Positions 9,909-17,285 of a stretch of 64,000 nt of DNA are shown here, piece by piece. The position numbers and the translations under genes are program-made. This stretch comes from Helicobacter hepaticus ATCC 51449. GTDB taxonomy: Bacteria; Campylobacterota; Campylobacteria; Campylobacterales; Helicobacteraceae. The DNA lies in NCBI RefSeq assembly GCF_000007905.1, contig NC_004917.1:1612001-1676000 (forward strand), read 5' to 3'. Under the pieces are notes generated by a model. The model did no database searches and was not told where the DNA came from. It saw nothing but the letters and a program-made list of their open reading frames with translations. Each line of letters opens with the position of its first letter. The stretch's first letter is position 1.

Positions 9909-12476
9909 ATGAGGGTTACATTTGGCACAAAATATAACCAAATGAATTATTATCAAGGCACGATGCAAAGTAAGCTTATGGATATGAATACTAAAATTGC
10001 TTCTGGCTTAAAGATTCAATATGGCTACCAAGATAGTAGTGTATTTAACCAGAATCTAAAACTTGAATATGAAAAAATCAATCTTGACCAAGGTATTGAT
10101 GTGGGAAATGATGCTTATACTTCTACGCTTAATACCGATAAAGCACTTTCAGAACTTTCTCAAACTGCCGAGCAATTCAATACGAAACTTATTCAAGCTG
10201 CAAATGATATACACTCCCCAACTTCTCGCGAAGCCATTGCTAGAGATTTAGAAAAGCTCAAAGAGCATATGATTAATATTGCTAATACTTCTATTGGTGG
10301 TGAATTTCTTTTTGCTGGAAGTAATGTGAAGATTCGTCCTTTTGACCCTGATGGCACATATAAAGGTAATAATGAAACACTAGAGGCATTGGTAAGCAAT
10401 AATAATCCCATACCTTATAATATTACAGGAGAAGAGTTATTTTTTGGGCGAGATTCTGACCATCATAAAAGTATCACAACTAATATTCGCAAATTTAACC
10501 AAACTAAGCTTAATAACGACATTATGGATAGAATCAAACGTGGTGATATTCCAGAAGAAGTGTATATTAAAGTTGGAGATACCTTACGGGATTTGCTTGG
10601 AGACAATGACGATGATACGAGCAACAATGGCAAAGAATACTTCTATTTGCGTGGTGTTCGTCCAGATGGCACAAGTTTTAAGAGTAAGTTTGATTTTGAT
10701 GTGGGTTACAAAAATGTTAAAAATGCTACAAAAGTGCAAGATTTGCTTGATAAAATTGGTAAAGAGTTTGGCAATACAAGTAAAAATAAAGTAGTTGATG
10801 TGAATTTAAATTTTTGGGGAGAAATTGAAATTAAAAACTTGCAGCCCGGGAATGCAAACTTAGATTTTCATCTTATCTCAAGTGATGCAGATGTAGAGAA
10901 TCTTGATGATTTACCAGCACTTGGAGCGAGGGTTACAAGTTATCAAAAAAGTCCTTTTATGGGACAATTTTCTCAAAGTCATATTAAAGCCATCAAAGAT
11001 AATTATGACCATCGCGATTTGAAATTTCCCTCTACATTTCTTACAAAAGACAATTTTCCAGCTACCCTTAGGACAAAGATTAAAGATGTGATTGCCGAAG
11101 ATGTTAAAACACTTGTGATTGGAGGAACGCGTCCAAATCACGATGATGGAACAATTAATGAAGAGCCTATTGAGGCATTAAATATTAATGTTGATGATGA
11201 TTTAGAAGTGCAAGATTTGCTTGAAATGATTAAAAAACATTTTGGTGGTAAGATTGAAGGTGAGATTATACGCGGAGAGATTGTATTACGAGATATGAAT
11301 GTAACTCATAAAGATAAGGATATGATGGATTTACCATTTAATGGACCAAGTGGTTTTAGTCTTTCACTTACTACACTTAATGATATGGGAGTGGAGACAA
11401 AAGGTATAAGGCGTGATTATCGCACTGAATATGATCAAGTAAGTTTTGATAATCAAGGTTCTAAACTTATTTCTAATGTATCACAGATACTTGCAAATGG
11501 TATGGGTTATGCAAATGATGAAACAAAACTTTCTGAAGTGGCAGGAGGTAGTCTTGATGGGCAAACTTATCATTTAGTTCTTGATGATCATAATGGGATA
11601 CCTGTAAATGCAAGGATTGAATTAAGCAATAAGGGTTCATATTTAGTGTTGCCAAATGCAGACTTTAATATAAATGACCCAAAATCTCAACAAGAATTTT
11701 TTATTCCGTTGTATAATCCGCACGATGAGCCACCAGCGGTTAGCGTTACCAAAGCCGATGATGTTACTTATCGTCAGATTCTTGACACAATCGGCATTGC
11801 ACTTAATTATAGTAATCAGCCTATGGAGCACTACCTTGCCTTGCAAACACAAAATGGCTTGCCAACTCAAGCAGGAAAAAGTGCTTATGAGGCACTTTTA
11901 AAACAAACAAAGGGCAATGTGAGCGTATATTTGAGTTATGATGGACGTATTGAAATTAGTGATGAAATGCGCTCTGTTTCACGTATGAAATTTATGATGT
12001 ATAATGCTTCAAGCAGCGATTTTAGTGAACAAAGTATCCACAATCATCGTGCTTCACTTACTTTCAATGCTAATAACGCTCTTGTAATTGACCAGCCAGA
12101 TGTAGATTTTTTCCGCTCACTTGATGGTATTATTGAAGCAGTCCGAGCAGGAGTATATCGTCCTGATGCTTATGGGGAAGAATACACAAGTGAAATGCGT
12201 AATAAGGGAATCCAAAATGGTATTGAGCTTTTTGGGCATTTGAGCGATCATATTGAGAAAATGATAGCATTAAATGGAGCACATAGTCGCAGTTTTGAGA
12301 ATACAATTAGACGTAATGAAGTGTTACGTGTGCAAATAGAATCTATTAAGAGTGATGTAATTGGCACAGATATTGCTCAAACTTATAATCATTTTTCCAA
12401 TCTTACTACAAATTATAATGCAGTGCTCGCTTCAACAAGCAGAATTAATCAAATGTCGTTGGTAAATTATCTATGA
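9909..12476 (+). CDS. flgL: Flagellar hook-associated protein 3 (hook-filament junction)
   Basis: Forms the junction between hook and filament after export by the flagellar type III apparatus. The N-terminal helical domain (VTFGTKYNQMNYYQGTMQSK onward) and the C-terminal helices (DVIGTDIAQTYNHFSNLTTNYNAVLA) are flagellin-like, enclosing a large Asp/Asn-rich central region. At 855 residues it is far longer than the about 317 of E. coli FlgL but close to what I recall for H. pylori (about 828). A GTAAGG ribosome site precedes the ATG. The next gene overlaps its stop by 4 bases. Confidence 0.9.
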   Translation: MRVTFGTKYNQMNYYQGTMQSKLMDMNTKIASGLKIQYGYQDSSVFNQNLKLEYEKINLDQGIDVGNDAYTSTLNTDKALSELSQTAEQFNTKLIQAANDIHSPTSREAIARDLEKLKEHMINIANTSIGGEFLFAGSNVKIRPFDPDGTYKGNNETLEALVSNNNPIPYNITGEELFFGRDSDHHKSITTNIRKFNQTKLNNDIMDRIKRGDIPEEVYIKVGDTLRDLLGDNDDDTSNNGKEYFYLRGVRPDGTSFKSKFDFDVGYKNVKNATKVQDLLDKIGKEFGNTSKNKVVDVNLNFWGEIEIKNLQPGNANLDFHLISSDADVENLDDLPALGARVTSYQKSPFMGQFSQSHIKAIKDNYDHRDLKFPSTFLTKDNFPATLRTKIKDVIAEDVKTLVIGGTRPNHDDGTINEEPIEALNINVDDDLEVQDLLEMIKKHFGGKIEGEIIRGEIVLRDMNVTHKDKDMMDLPFNGPSGFSLSLTTLNDMGVETKGIRRDYRTEYDQVSFDNQGSKLISNVSQILANGMGYANDETKLSEVAGGSLDGQTYHLVLDDHNGIPVNARIELSNKGSYLVLPNADFNINDPKSQQEFFIPLYNPHDEPPAVSVTKADDVTYRQILDTIGIALNYSNQPMEHYLALQTQNGLPTQAGKSAYEALLKQTKGNVSVYLSYDGRIEISDEMRSVSRMKFMMYNASSSDFSEQSIHNHRASLTFNANNALVIDQPDVDFFRSLDGIIEAVRAGVYRPDAYGEEYTSEMRNKGIQNGIELFGHLSDHIEKMIALNGAHSRSFENTIRRNEVLRVQIESIKSDVIGTDIAQTYNHFSNLTTNYNAVLASTSRINQMSLVNYL

Positions 12477-13231
12477 TATGTATTCCTATACTCCGATATA
12501 CTCATATTCGTGATATGCAAGATTCTCATAGCGTATCTTTGGGGACTTTTGAAAAACAAATTCAGTATTTGCATAAAAAGTCTTTTAGTTTTTTAAGCCT
12601 TGATGATATTATTGCTTTTAAAAAAGATAATAGCCTTATTCCGCGCAGATGTGTGTTACTAAGCTTTGATGGAGCGTGGCGTGATGTGTATCAAAACGCT
12701 TATGAGATTATGAAGCATTATTGGGTAAAAGCTGGACTATTTGTGGTAACAGAATGGGTTGATGAGGCTTCAAAGCTAACAAGTGAATATGTTTCTTTGC
12801 CTCACGAACAATGTAAAAATGCCATATTAAACAACGCACGCAGTGTGATGTGTAATTGGGAAGAAATCCGCACAATGCAAGATGTCTTTAGCATAGGGTC
12901 AATGACGCACACTTATCAATTTTCAAATATTATTTCACTTTCGTGGCACGAGGATTTTGAATTATCAAAGAGATTGATTCAAGAGCAACTTGGTGTGCAG
13001 ACAAAGCATCTTGCGTGGCCTGATGGGAATTATAATCAAGGATTACTTCGCACAGCAAAGAGTATGGGCTATGAGGCATTTTATACAATGGAGGAAGGCT
13101 TAAACCAAGCTACAGAAAATAATGATGCACTTAAACGTTATAGCGCCAAAGATAGTCTTTTTTGGTTAAAAAGGGTGTTATTTGCCACTTCAAATACAAG
13201 AAATTTTAGAATTGGCAAAATATTTTTATAA
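12473..13231 (+). CDS. Polysaccharide deacetylase-like protein with degenerate active-site motifs
   Basis: A 252-residue NodB/PgaB-like fold. LLSFDGAWRDVYQNAYEIM aligns with the usual TFDDG...DVY motif but lacks the second, metal-binding Asp. GSMTHTYQFS aligns with the usual GSHTxxH motif, with Phe where the second His should be. LAWPDGNYNQ matches the FAYPxGxY motif of this family. No signal peptide is evident, while most deacetylases are exported. Two of three metal ligands therefore seem lost and the protein may be inactive or bind carbohydrate without cleaving it. Its start overlaps flgL (ATGA), so it is co-expressed with the hook-filament junction gene. Confidence 0.65.
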   Translation: MICIPILRYTHIRDMQDSHSVSLGTFEKQIQYLHKKSFSFLSLDDIIAFKKDNSLIPRRCVLLSFDGAWRDVYQNAYEIMKHYWVKAGLFVVTEWVDEASKLTSEYVSLPHEQCKNAILNNARSVMCNWEEIRTMQDVFSIGSMTHTYQFSNIISLSWHEDFELSKRLIQEQLGVQTKHLAWPDGNYNQGLLRTAKSMGYEAFYTMEEGLNQATENNDALKRYSAKDSLFWLKRVLFATSNTRNFRIGKIFL

Positions 13232-13235
13232 TCTG

Positions 13236-13244
13236 TGCTATAAT
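13236..13244 (+). promoter_or_regulatory. Extended -10 promoter of hsrA
   Basis: TG-C-TATAAT, a perfect extended -10 element, begins 43 bases before the hsrA ATG and lies just beyond the deacetylase-like gene. It gives the regulator its own transcript. Confidence 0.65.
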
Positions 13245-13278
13245 TCAAGCTAAATTTAAGTATTGAGAGGAAGAGAAA

Positions 13279-13959
13279 ATGAGAATCTTAGTCATAGAAG
13301 ATGATCCTACCTTATGTAAAAATATTGCAGAAATGCTTAATGAGCGTAGTTATCAGACTGATATCGCAGAGAATCTTAAGGATGGTGAATATTTTATTAG
13401 CATTAGAAATTACGATTTAGTGTTGGCTGATTGGGATTTGTCCGATGGTTGCGGGATTGATATAATTGCACAGGTAAAAGAAAAATCTCCCCGAACACCA
13501 GTCATTATAATATCTGCTCAAACTTCAGCAGAGAATGAAATACGCGCATTTAAAGAGGGTGCAGATGATTTTGTGTCTAAGCCTTTTAGCCTTGAAGTGC
13601 TTTTGATTAGAATCCAAGCGCGATTGCGTTTTTGGGGTTCAAGTGTAATTGAGATTGAAGATTTAGTGATTAATCCCGATGAAGAAAAAATTACTTATAG
13701 AGGGCAAGAAATTGAGGTTAAGGGTAAACCTTTTGAGGTGCTTACGCATCTTGCGCGTCATCGTGACCAAATTGTTTCAAAGGAACAGCTTCTTGATGCA
13801 ATTTGGGAAGAACCGGAGCTTGTAACACCTAATGTCATTGAAGTGGCAATAAATCAAATTCGTCAAAAAATGGATAAACCTCTCAATATTGGCACAATTG
13901 AAACGGTTCGTCGTAGAGGCTATCGTTTTTGTTATCCTAAAAAACCAAGTGAGGGTTGA
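13279..13959 (+). CDS. hsrA: OmpR-family orphan response regulator, HsrA/CosR type
   Basis: Essential orphan regulator in H. pylori (HP1043) and C. jejuni (CosR), linked to growth, redox and housekeeping control. Residues 1-120 form a receiver domain; 125-226 form a winged-helix domain that is almost the same as I recall in both relatives (GKPFEVLTHLARHRDQIVSK, then NVIEVAINQIRQKMDKPL). Unlike H. pylori HsrA, the receiver keeps the canonical phosphorylation set: acidic E7-D8-D9, D51 in LVLADWD, and Lys in FVSKPF. No histidine kinase gene is adjacent. Ribosome site GAGAGGAAGAG. Confidence 0.9.
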   Translation: MRILVIEDDPTLCKNIAEMLNERSYQTDIAENLKDGEYFISIRNYDLVLADWDLSDGCGIDIIAQVKEKSPRTPVIIISAQTSAENEIRAFKEGADDFVSKPFSLEVLLIRIQARLRFWGSSVIEIEDLVINPDEEKITYRGQEIEVKGKPFEVLTHLARHRDQIVSKEQLLDAIWEEPELVTPNVIEVAINQIRQKMDKPLNIGTIETVRRRGYRFCYPKKPSEG

Positions 13960-13991
13960 TTTATTTCAATCACTTTTAAGTCCTCAAACGA

Positions 13992-13997
13992 TATAAT
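13992..13997 (+). promoter_or_regulatory. -10 box of the SRP RNA gene
   Basis: TATAAT placed 6-7 bases before the first base of the paired SRP RNA stem, right where a -10 box for this transcript should be. Confidence 0.7.
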
Positions 13998-14002
13998 CTC
14001 CT

Positions 14003-14107
14003 GCTTCCTTATAGACTTATGCAATAGGTTTGTGAGACAACGCTTCAGGGTGGGAACACAGCAGAGCATCTCATAAATTTGTGTGCCATAAGCACCTGTA
14101 AGGGAGT
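14003..14107 (+). ncRNA. ffs: Signal recognition particle RNA (4.5S-type, small)
   Basis: About 105 nt in the 208-base gap between hsrA and speE. The apical SRP domain is clear: CAGGGTGGGAACACAGCAG contains the GGAA tetraloop and the AGCAG asymmetric-loop strand bound by Ffh. The outer arms pair as a long hairpin: 14004-14011 (CTTCCTTA) with 14099-14106 (TAAGGGAG), ACTTATG with CATAAG, and GTGAGA with TCTCAT. A TATAAT lies just upstream and a T-rich stretch downstream. It is the Alu-less bacterial form. Confidence 0.87.
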
Positions 14108-14167
14108 TAGATTTACTTCATAGATTCTTTTAGATTTTTTGAGCATAGATAAATATAAGGTTTTAAT

Positions 14168-14956
14168 ATGTGGATTACTCGGGAACTTACATCAAACTTC
14201 AGACAAGAATATATTGTTGATACTAAAATTTTAGACGCGCGTAGCACCCATACCATAGAAATTTTTAAAAGTGTTGATTTTGAAGAAGTGGCGATGATTG
14301 ATAAAAAGCACCTTTTATTAAAAAAATATATTTTTATAGAATCTGAATTGCTCGCTCATATTCCGCTTTGTTCTATACCTGCTCCAAAGAATGCCCTACT
14401 TTTTAATAGTTTTAATATTGAAATTGCTTATGAATGTTTCAAACACAATGTAAAAGTAGATTGTGTGCAAGCAGACAAGAAGAGTTTAGATTCTCTTGTG
14501 AGTTTTTTGCCGCATTTTCAGCAAACGATAACGCATAATGATTTTGCGCTTTTTACTCAAGCTATGGATTTGGATATTAAAAAATATGATGTCATTATTG
14601 CAGATTCTTTATTAGATAAACATCAGATTGATGGTTTATCACGTATGCTTACAAATGAGGGTATACTTATAGTGCGAAGTCATCACCCACTCCTTGAAGA
14701 GGAAGTATTTATGCAAAAGATAAGAGAATATGCACCATTTTTTAAGATTATTATGCCTTTTTTTCCTTATTTGAGCATTTTAGGCGATAAAAGCTATATT
14801 TTTGCTTCTAAACATTTCCATCCTTGTGCAGATATGCTGCTCCAAAAAATAGATTTGCTACCTCATTTGCACTATTACAATGCTAAGATTCACGAAAATG
14901 CTTTTACCTTGCCAAATTTTATATTTGAGAAAATACAGGATATTGCAAAGTTCTAA
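14168..14956 (+). CDS. speE: Spermidine synthase (short Helicobacter type)
   Basis: Transfers aminopropyl from decarboxylated SAM to putrescine. The 262 residues align with H. pylori SpeE as I remember it: MWITRELTSNFRQEY, then IEIFKSVDFEEVAMID, IESELLAHIP, the Rossmann part FNIEIAYECFKHNVKVDCVQAD, and DVIIADSLLDKHQIDGL. Like that protein, it has a diverged active site compared with most SpeE enzymes. It is followed after 2 bases by coaE, an order also present in H. pylori. Confidence 0.9.
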   Translation: MWITRELTSNFRQEYIVDTKILDARSTHTIEIFKSVDFEEVAMIDKKHLLLKKYIFIESELLAHIPLCSIPAPKNALLFNSFNIEIAYECFKHNVKVDCVQADKKSLDSLVSFLPHFQQTITHNDFALFTQAMDLDIKKYDVIIADSLLDKHQIDGLSRMLTNEGILIVRSHHPLLEEEVFMQKIREYAPFFKIIMPFFPYLSILGDKSYIFASKHFHPCADMLLQKIDLLPHLHYYNAKIHENAFTLPNFIFEKIQDIAKF

Positions 14957-14958
14957 TT

Positions 14959-15582
14959 ATGGATAAGCAACTAAGATATGCAATTGCCCTCACTGGTTCA
15001 ATAGGGAGCGGCAAAAGCACATTTGTAAGTTTACTCTCGCTTTATGGATACCAAAGTATTTGTGCAGATTCCATAGCACATAAAGTGCTTGAAGAACATA
15101 GTGCGGAGGTAATTGCATATTTTGGTAATGAGATTTTGCAAAGTGATAATACAATTAATCGCAAAGTGCTTGGCAATATTATTTTTGCTTCATCATCTAA
15201 ACGTGAGGAGTTACAAGCTATACTTCATCCACATATCCAAAAGGCAATTCTTACTCAAGCACAGCAGCTTGAAGAAAAGAAAGTATGGTATTTTATAGAT
15301 ATTCCTTTATTTTTTGAAGTTGGGGGTAAGGAAGCCTATCCTGTGGCTCGCTCACTTGTCATCTATACGCCTAAAGCAAAAGCGATTGAGCGCATTATGA
15401 AACGAAATAATTTTACTTTTGAAGAAGCCAAAGCGCGTATAGATGCACAGATGCCCATTGAGAATAAATGTCGTTTAGCTGATGATATAATTAATAATGA
15501 GGGTGATTTGCGCACTTTGCAACATAATGCAGAAACTTATATACAATCTTTACCTTGTGTAGATTGTGTGCAAAGTTCTTAA
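14959..15582 (+). CDS. coaE: Dephospho-CoA kinase
   Basis: Phosphorylates dephospho-CoA, the last step of coenzyme A synthesis. P-loop GSIGSGKS at residues 13-20, the ADSIAHKVLE substrate segment, LHPHI and a DIPLFFEVGG strand are all family marks. 207 residues is standard. It is packed between speE and dapF. Confidence 0.93.
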   Translation: MDKQLRYAIALTGSIGSGKSTFVSLLSLYGYQSICADSIAHKVLEEHSAEVIAYFGNEILQSDNTINRKVLGNIIFASSSKREELQAILHPHIQKAILTQAQQLEEKKVWYFIDIPLFFEVGGKEAYPVARSLVIYTPKAKAIERIMKRNNFTFEEAKARIDAQMPIENKCRLADDIINNEGDLRTLQHNAETYIQSLPCVDCVQSS

Positions 15583-15595
15583 AATGGAGGATTGT

Positions 15596-16390
15596 ATGCG
15601 TTTTGTAAAATATAGTAGCAATGGCAATGATTTTCTTATTTTCACTACTCATACCTATGATGATGGCTCTCGCACTGCTTTAGCAAAAAGTGTTTGTGAG
15701 CGACATAATGGCATTGGTGCTGATGGTATGGTGGCAGTTATTCCTGCTATAAATAAAGATTATGCCTATGAATGGGAATTCTATAATGCTGATGGCTCTG
15801 TTGCAAAAATGTGTGGTAATGCAAGTCGGAGTGTAGGGCATTATGCGTATGTAGAGGGTATTGCTCAAAAACGACACTTTTTTTTAAGTAAAGTTGGACT
15901 TATTGGCATTACACTAGATGATAACGACATTTCTTTAGTACAGAGTGATTTAGGTGAGTGTGCTTTATTGCAAGAAGATATTATAGAATCTAATCCTTAT
16001 GGTGTGAAATCGTGGAACTTGCTAGATTCTGGTGTGCCACATTTGGTGGGATTTGTTTCACAAGAGAATGCTTTGCCTACACAAAAAGATAGATTGCTTG
16101 AAGATTTAAGACATAAATATAACGCAAATGTAAGTCTTGGCTTTATAGGAGAGGGTGCGATAAGTTATAGCACCTATGAACGCGGTGTTGAGGATATTAC
16201 TCAAGCGTGTGGCACAGGTGCGATTGCAGTATTTGCTTTAGCTTTAAAACTTGGGTTATGTGAGAAATCTGCTATTCTTATTCCCCCAAGTAAGGAACTT
16301 TTGCACTTATATATGAATGAAGATTCTCATATTTTATTTAAAGGTAAAGTAAAACGTATTGCTACTTGTGAATGGCTTTTAGAATCTTAA
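15596..16390 (+). CDS. dapF: Diaminopimelate epimerase
   Basis: Interconverts LL- and meso-diaminopimelate for lysine and peptidoglycan. The catalytic cysteine pair is present: C73 in KMCGNASRSVG and C205 in QACGTGAIAVF. NGNDF near residue 9 is the N-terminal family motif. The frame is open from 15566, but ATG 15596 is preferred because a strong AATGGAGG site stands 5 bases upstream and the family begins close to MRFVKYSS. The gene follows coaE by 13 bases. It contains an 8-T run at 15878-15885. Confidence 0.94.
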   Translation: MRFVKYSSNGNDFLIFTTHTYDDGSRTALAKSVCERHNGIGADGMVAVIPAINKDYAYEWEFYNADGSVAKMCGNASRSVGHYAYVEGIAQKRHFFLSKVGLIGITLDDNDISLVQSDLGECALLQEDIIESNPYGVKSWNLLDSGVPHLVGFVSQENALPTQKDRLLEDLRHKYNANVSLGFIGEGAISYSTYERGVEDITQACGTGAIAVFALALKLGLCEKSAILIPPSKELLHLYMNEDSHILFKGKVKRIATCEWLLES

Positions 16391-16398
16391 AGTGTAAT

Positions 16399-16650
16399 TT
16401 ACTCAAAAATTTCTTTAAAATACTCATTGCTTTGTGATTTGGGTATTGTCTTTGTCGTAGGAATTGCAAGGACTTTATAAATTTTGGTATATTCAAGATA
16501 TCGCAGGTGTATAATATCGCCTATGCGCACCTCTTTGCTTGGTTTTGCTATGATATTATTGATTGTTATCACACCATTTTCACACATATCTTGCGCCAAT
16601 TTGCGCCGTTTAAGGATATTAACACTGCTTAGAAACTTATCAATGCGCAT
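16399..16650 (-). CDS. S4-domain RNA-binding protein (Hsp15/RqcP-like)
   Basis: 83 residues consisting almost entirely of an S4 RNA-binding fold: MRIDKFLSSVNILKRRKLAQDMCENGVI is the classic S4 helix-turn pair. Members bind ribosomal or tRNA-like RNA; Hsp15 and RqcP act on stalled 50S-nascent chain complexes. Which role applies here cannot be told. It overlaps the start of its upstream neighbour's stop by one base and converges on dapF. Confidence 0.8.
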   Translation of the reverse strand: MRIDKFLSSVNILKRRKLAQDMCENGVITINNIIAKPSKEVRIGDIIHLRYLEYTKIYKVLAIPTTKTIPKSQSNEYFKEIFE

Positions 16651-17099
16651 TATCGTCTCCTTTGGATTGTATGTTGGTTGATTTTATAAATACGCGAGGG
16701 TGTTTTTTGACTAAAACCTCGCTTATCTAATACAATTACATCACATTTTTCCCGTGCCCATATTTCATTAAAATCTTCCTTGGTGGGATTTGCAGAGGTG
16801 GAATAAAGAGTTTTAAACTCCTTAAGAAAGTATGAATGTAGCCCTTCACGCACAAGCCTTAGAGCTTTTTTATTTGGATAGATAAAAGTTGCATATTTGG
16901 CTTTACGAATCCTATTTTTATGTTTTTTTGGCACGCGAACAAGTGTTTTGAGAGTATGAAGAGAGCTAGATTCTATAAGGAGAGGCTGTTCTTTAGGGCG
17001 TGATTTGCAAAGATTAAGAATCTCCGCATTATGGCTTAAAAATCCCGTAGTTGTATCACATTGGGCAAGATAAATAAGCGAATGTAAGTTTTCTTTCAT
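16650..17099 (-). CDS. Short Sua5/YciO/YrdC-like protein
   Basis: 149 residues with YrdC-like features: SLIYLAQCDTTTGFLSHN at the N-terminus (compare the TDTxYG motif of TsaC), KPRPKEQPLLIESSS-like strand, a basic KKHKNRIRKAKYATFIYP segment, and SANPTKED matching the conserved SAN motif. TsaC makes threonylcarbamoyl-AMP for tRNA t6A. At 149 residues it is shorter than the about 190 of E. coli TsaC. Whether it is the sole t6A enzyme cannot be judged from the window. Confidence 0.65.
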   Translation of the reverse strand: MKENLHSLIYLAQCDTTTGFLSHNAEILNLCKSRPKEQPLLIESSSLHTLKTLVRVPKKHKNRIRKAKYATFIYPNKKALRLVREGLHSYFLKEFKTLYSTSANPTKEDFNEIWAREKCDVIVLDKRGFSQKTPSRIYKINQHTIQRRR

Positions 17100-17221
17100 A
17101 CTCTACCTTTATTAGATGCTATAAATAGGCACAATACTAGCATAAAATATTTTTTAAAGCAAAGTGAAATTAGTCTGAAAAAAACAAAATTTTTAGTATT
17201 TATACATAAAATTTATCAAAA

Positions 17222-17239
17222 TTGGAATATCTATTGCTT
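17222..17239 (+). promoter_or_regulatory. Candidate sigma-54 (RpoN) promoter of flgE
   Basis: TTGG ends at 17225 and GC lies at 17236-17237 with exactly 10 bases between, in the context TTGG-N10-GCTT. This fits the -24/-12 rule and predicts a start near 17249, about 37 bases before the flgE ATG. RpoN control of flgE is established in H. pylori and C. jejuni. Confidence 0.78.
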
Positions 17240-17285
17240 GTAAGTGCGTTATAAATATCGTAGATTCTATCAGAAAGGATGTAAT

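Noticed and set aside
13960-14167. Gap after hsrA as a tRNA gene or a riboswitch for speE
   Set aside because: No cloverleaf or T-loop motif; the fold and the GGAA/AGCAG core fit SRP RNA instead.
15878-15885. T8 run in dapF as a contingency tract
   Set aside because: Short, in frame (HFFLSK), in an essential peptidoglycan gene; such runs are expected in AT-rich DNA.
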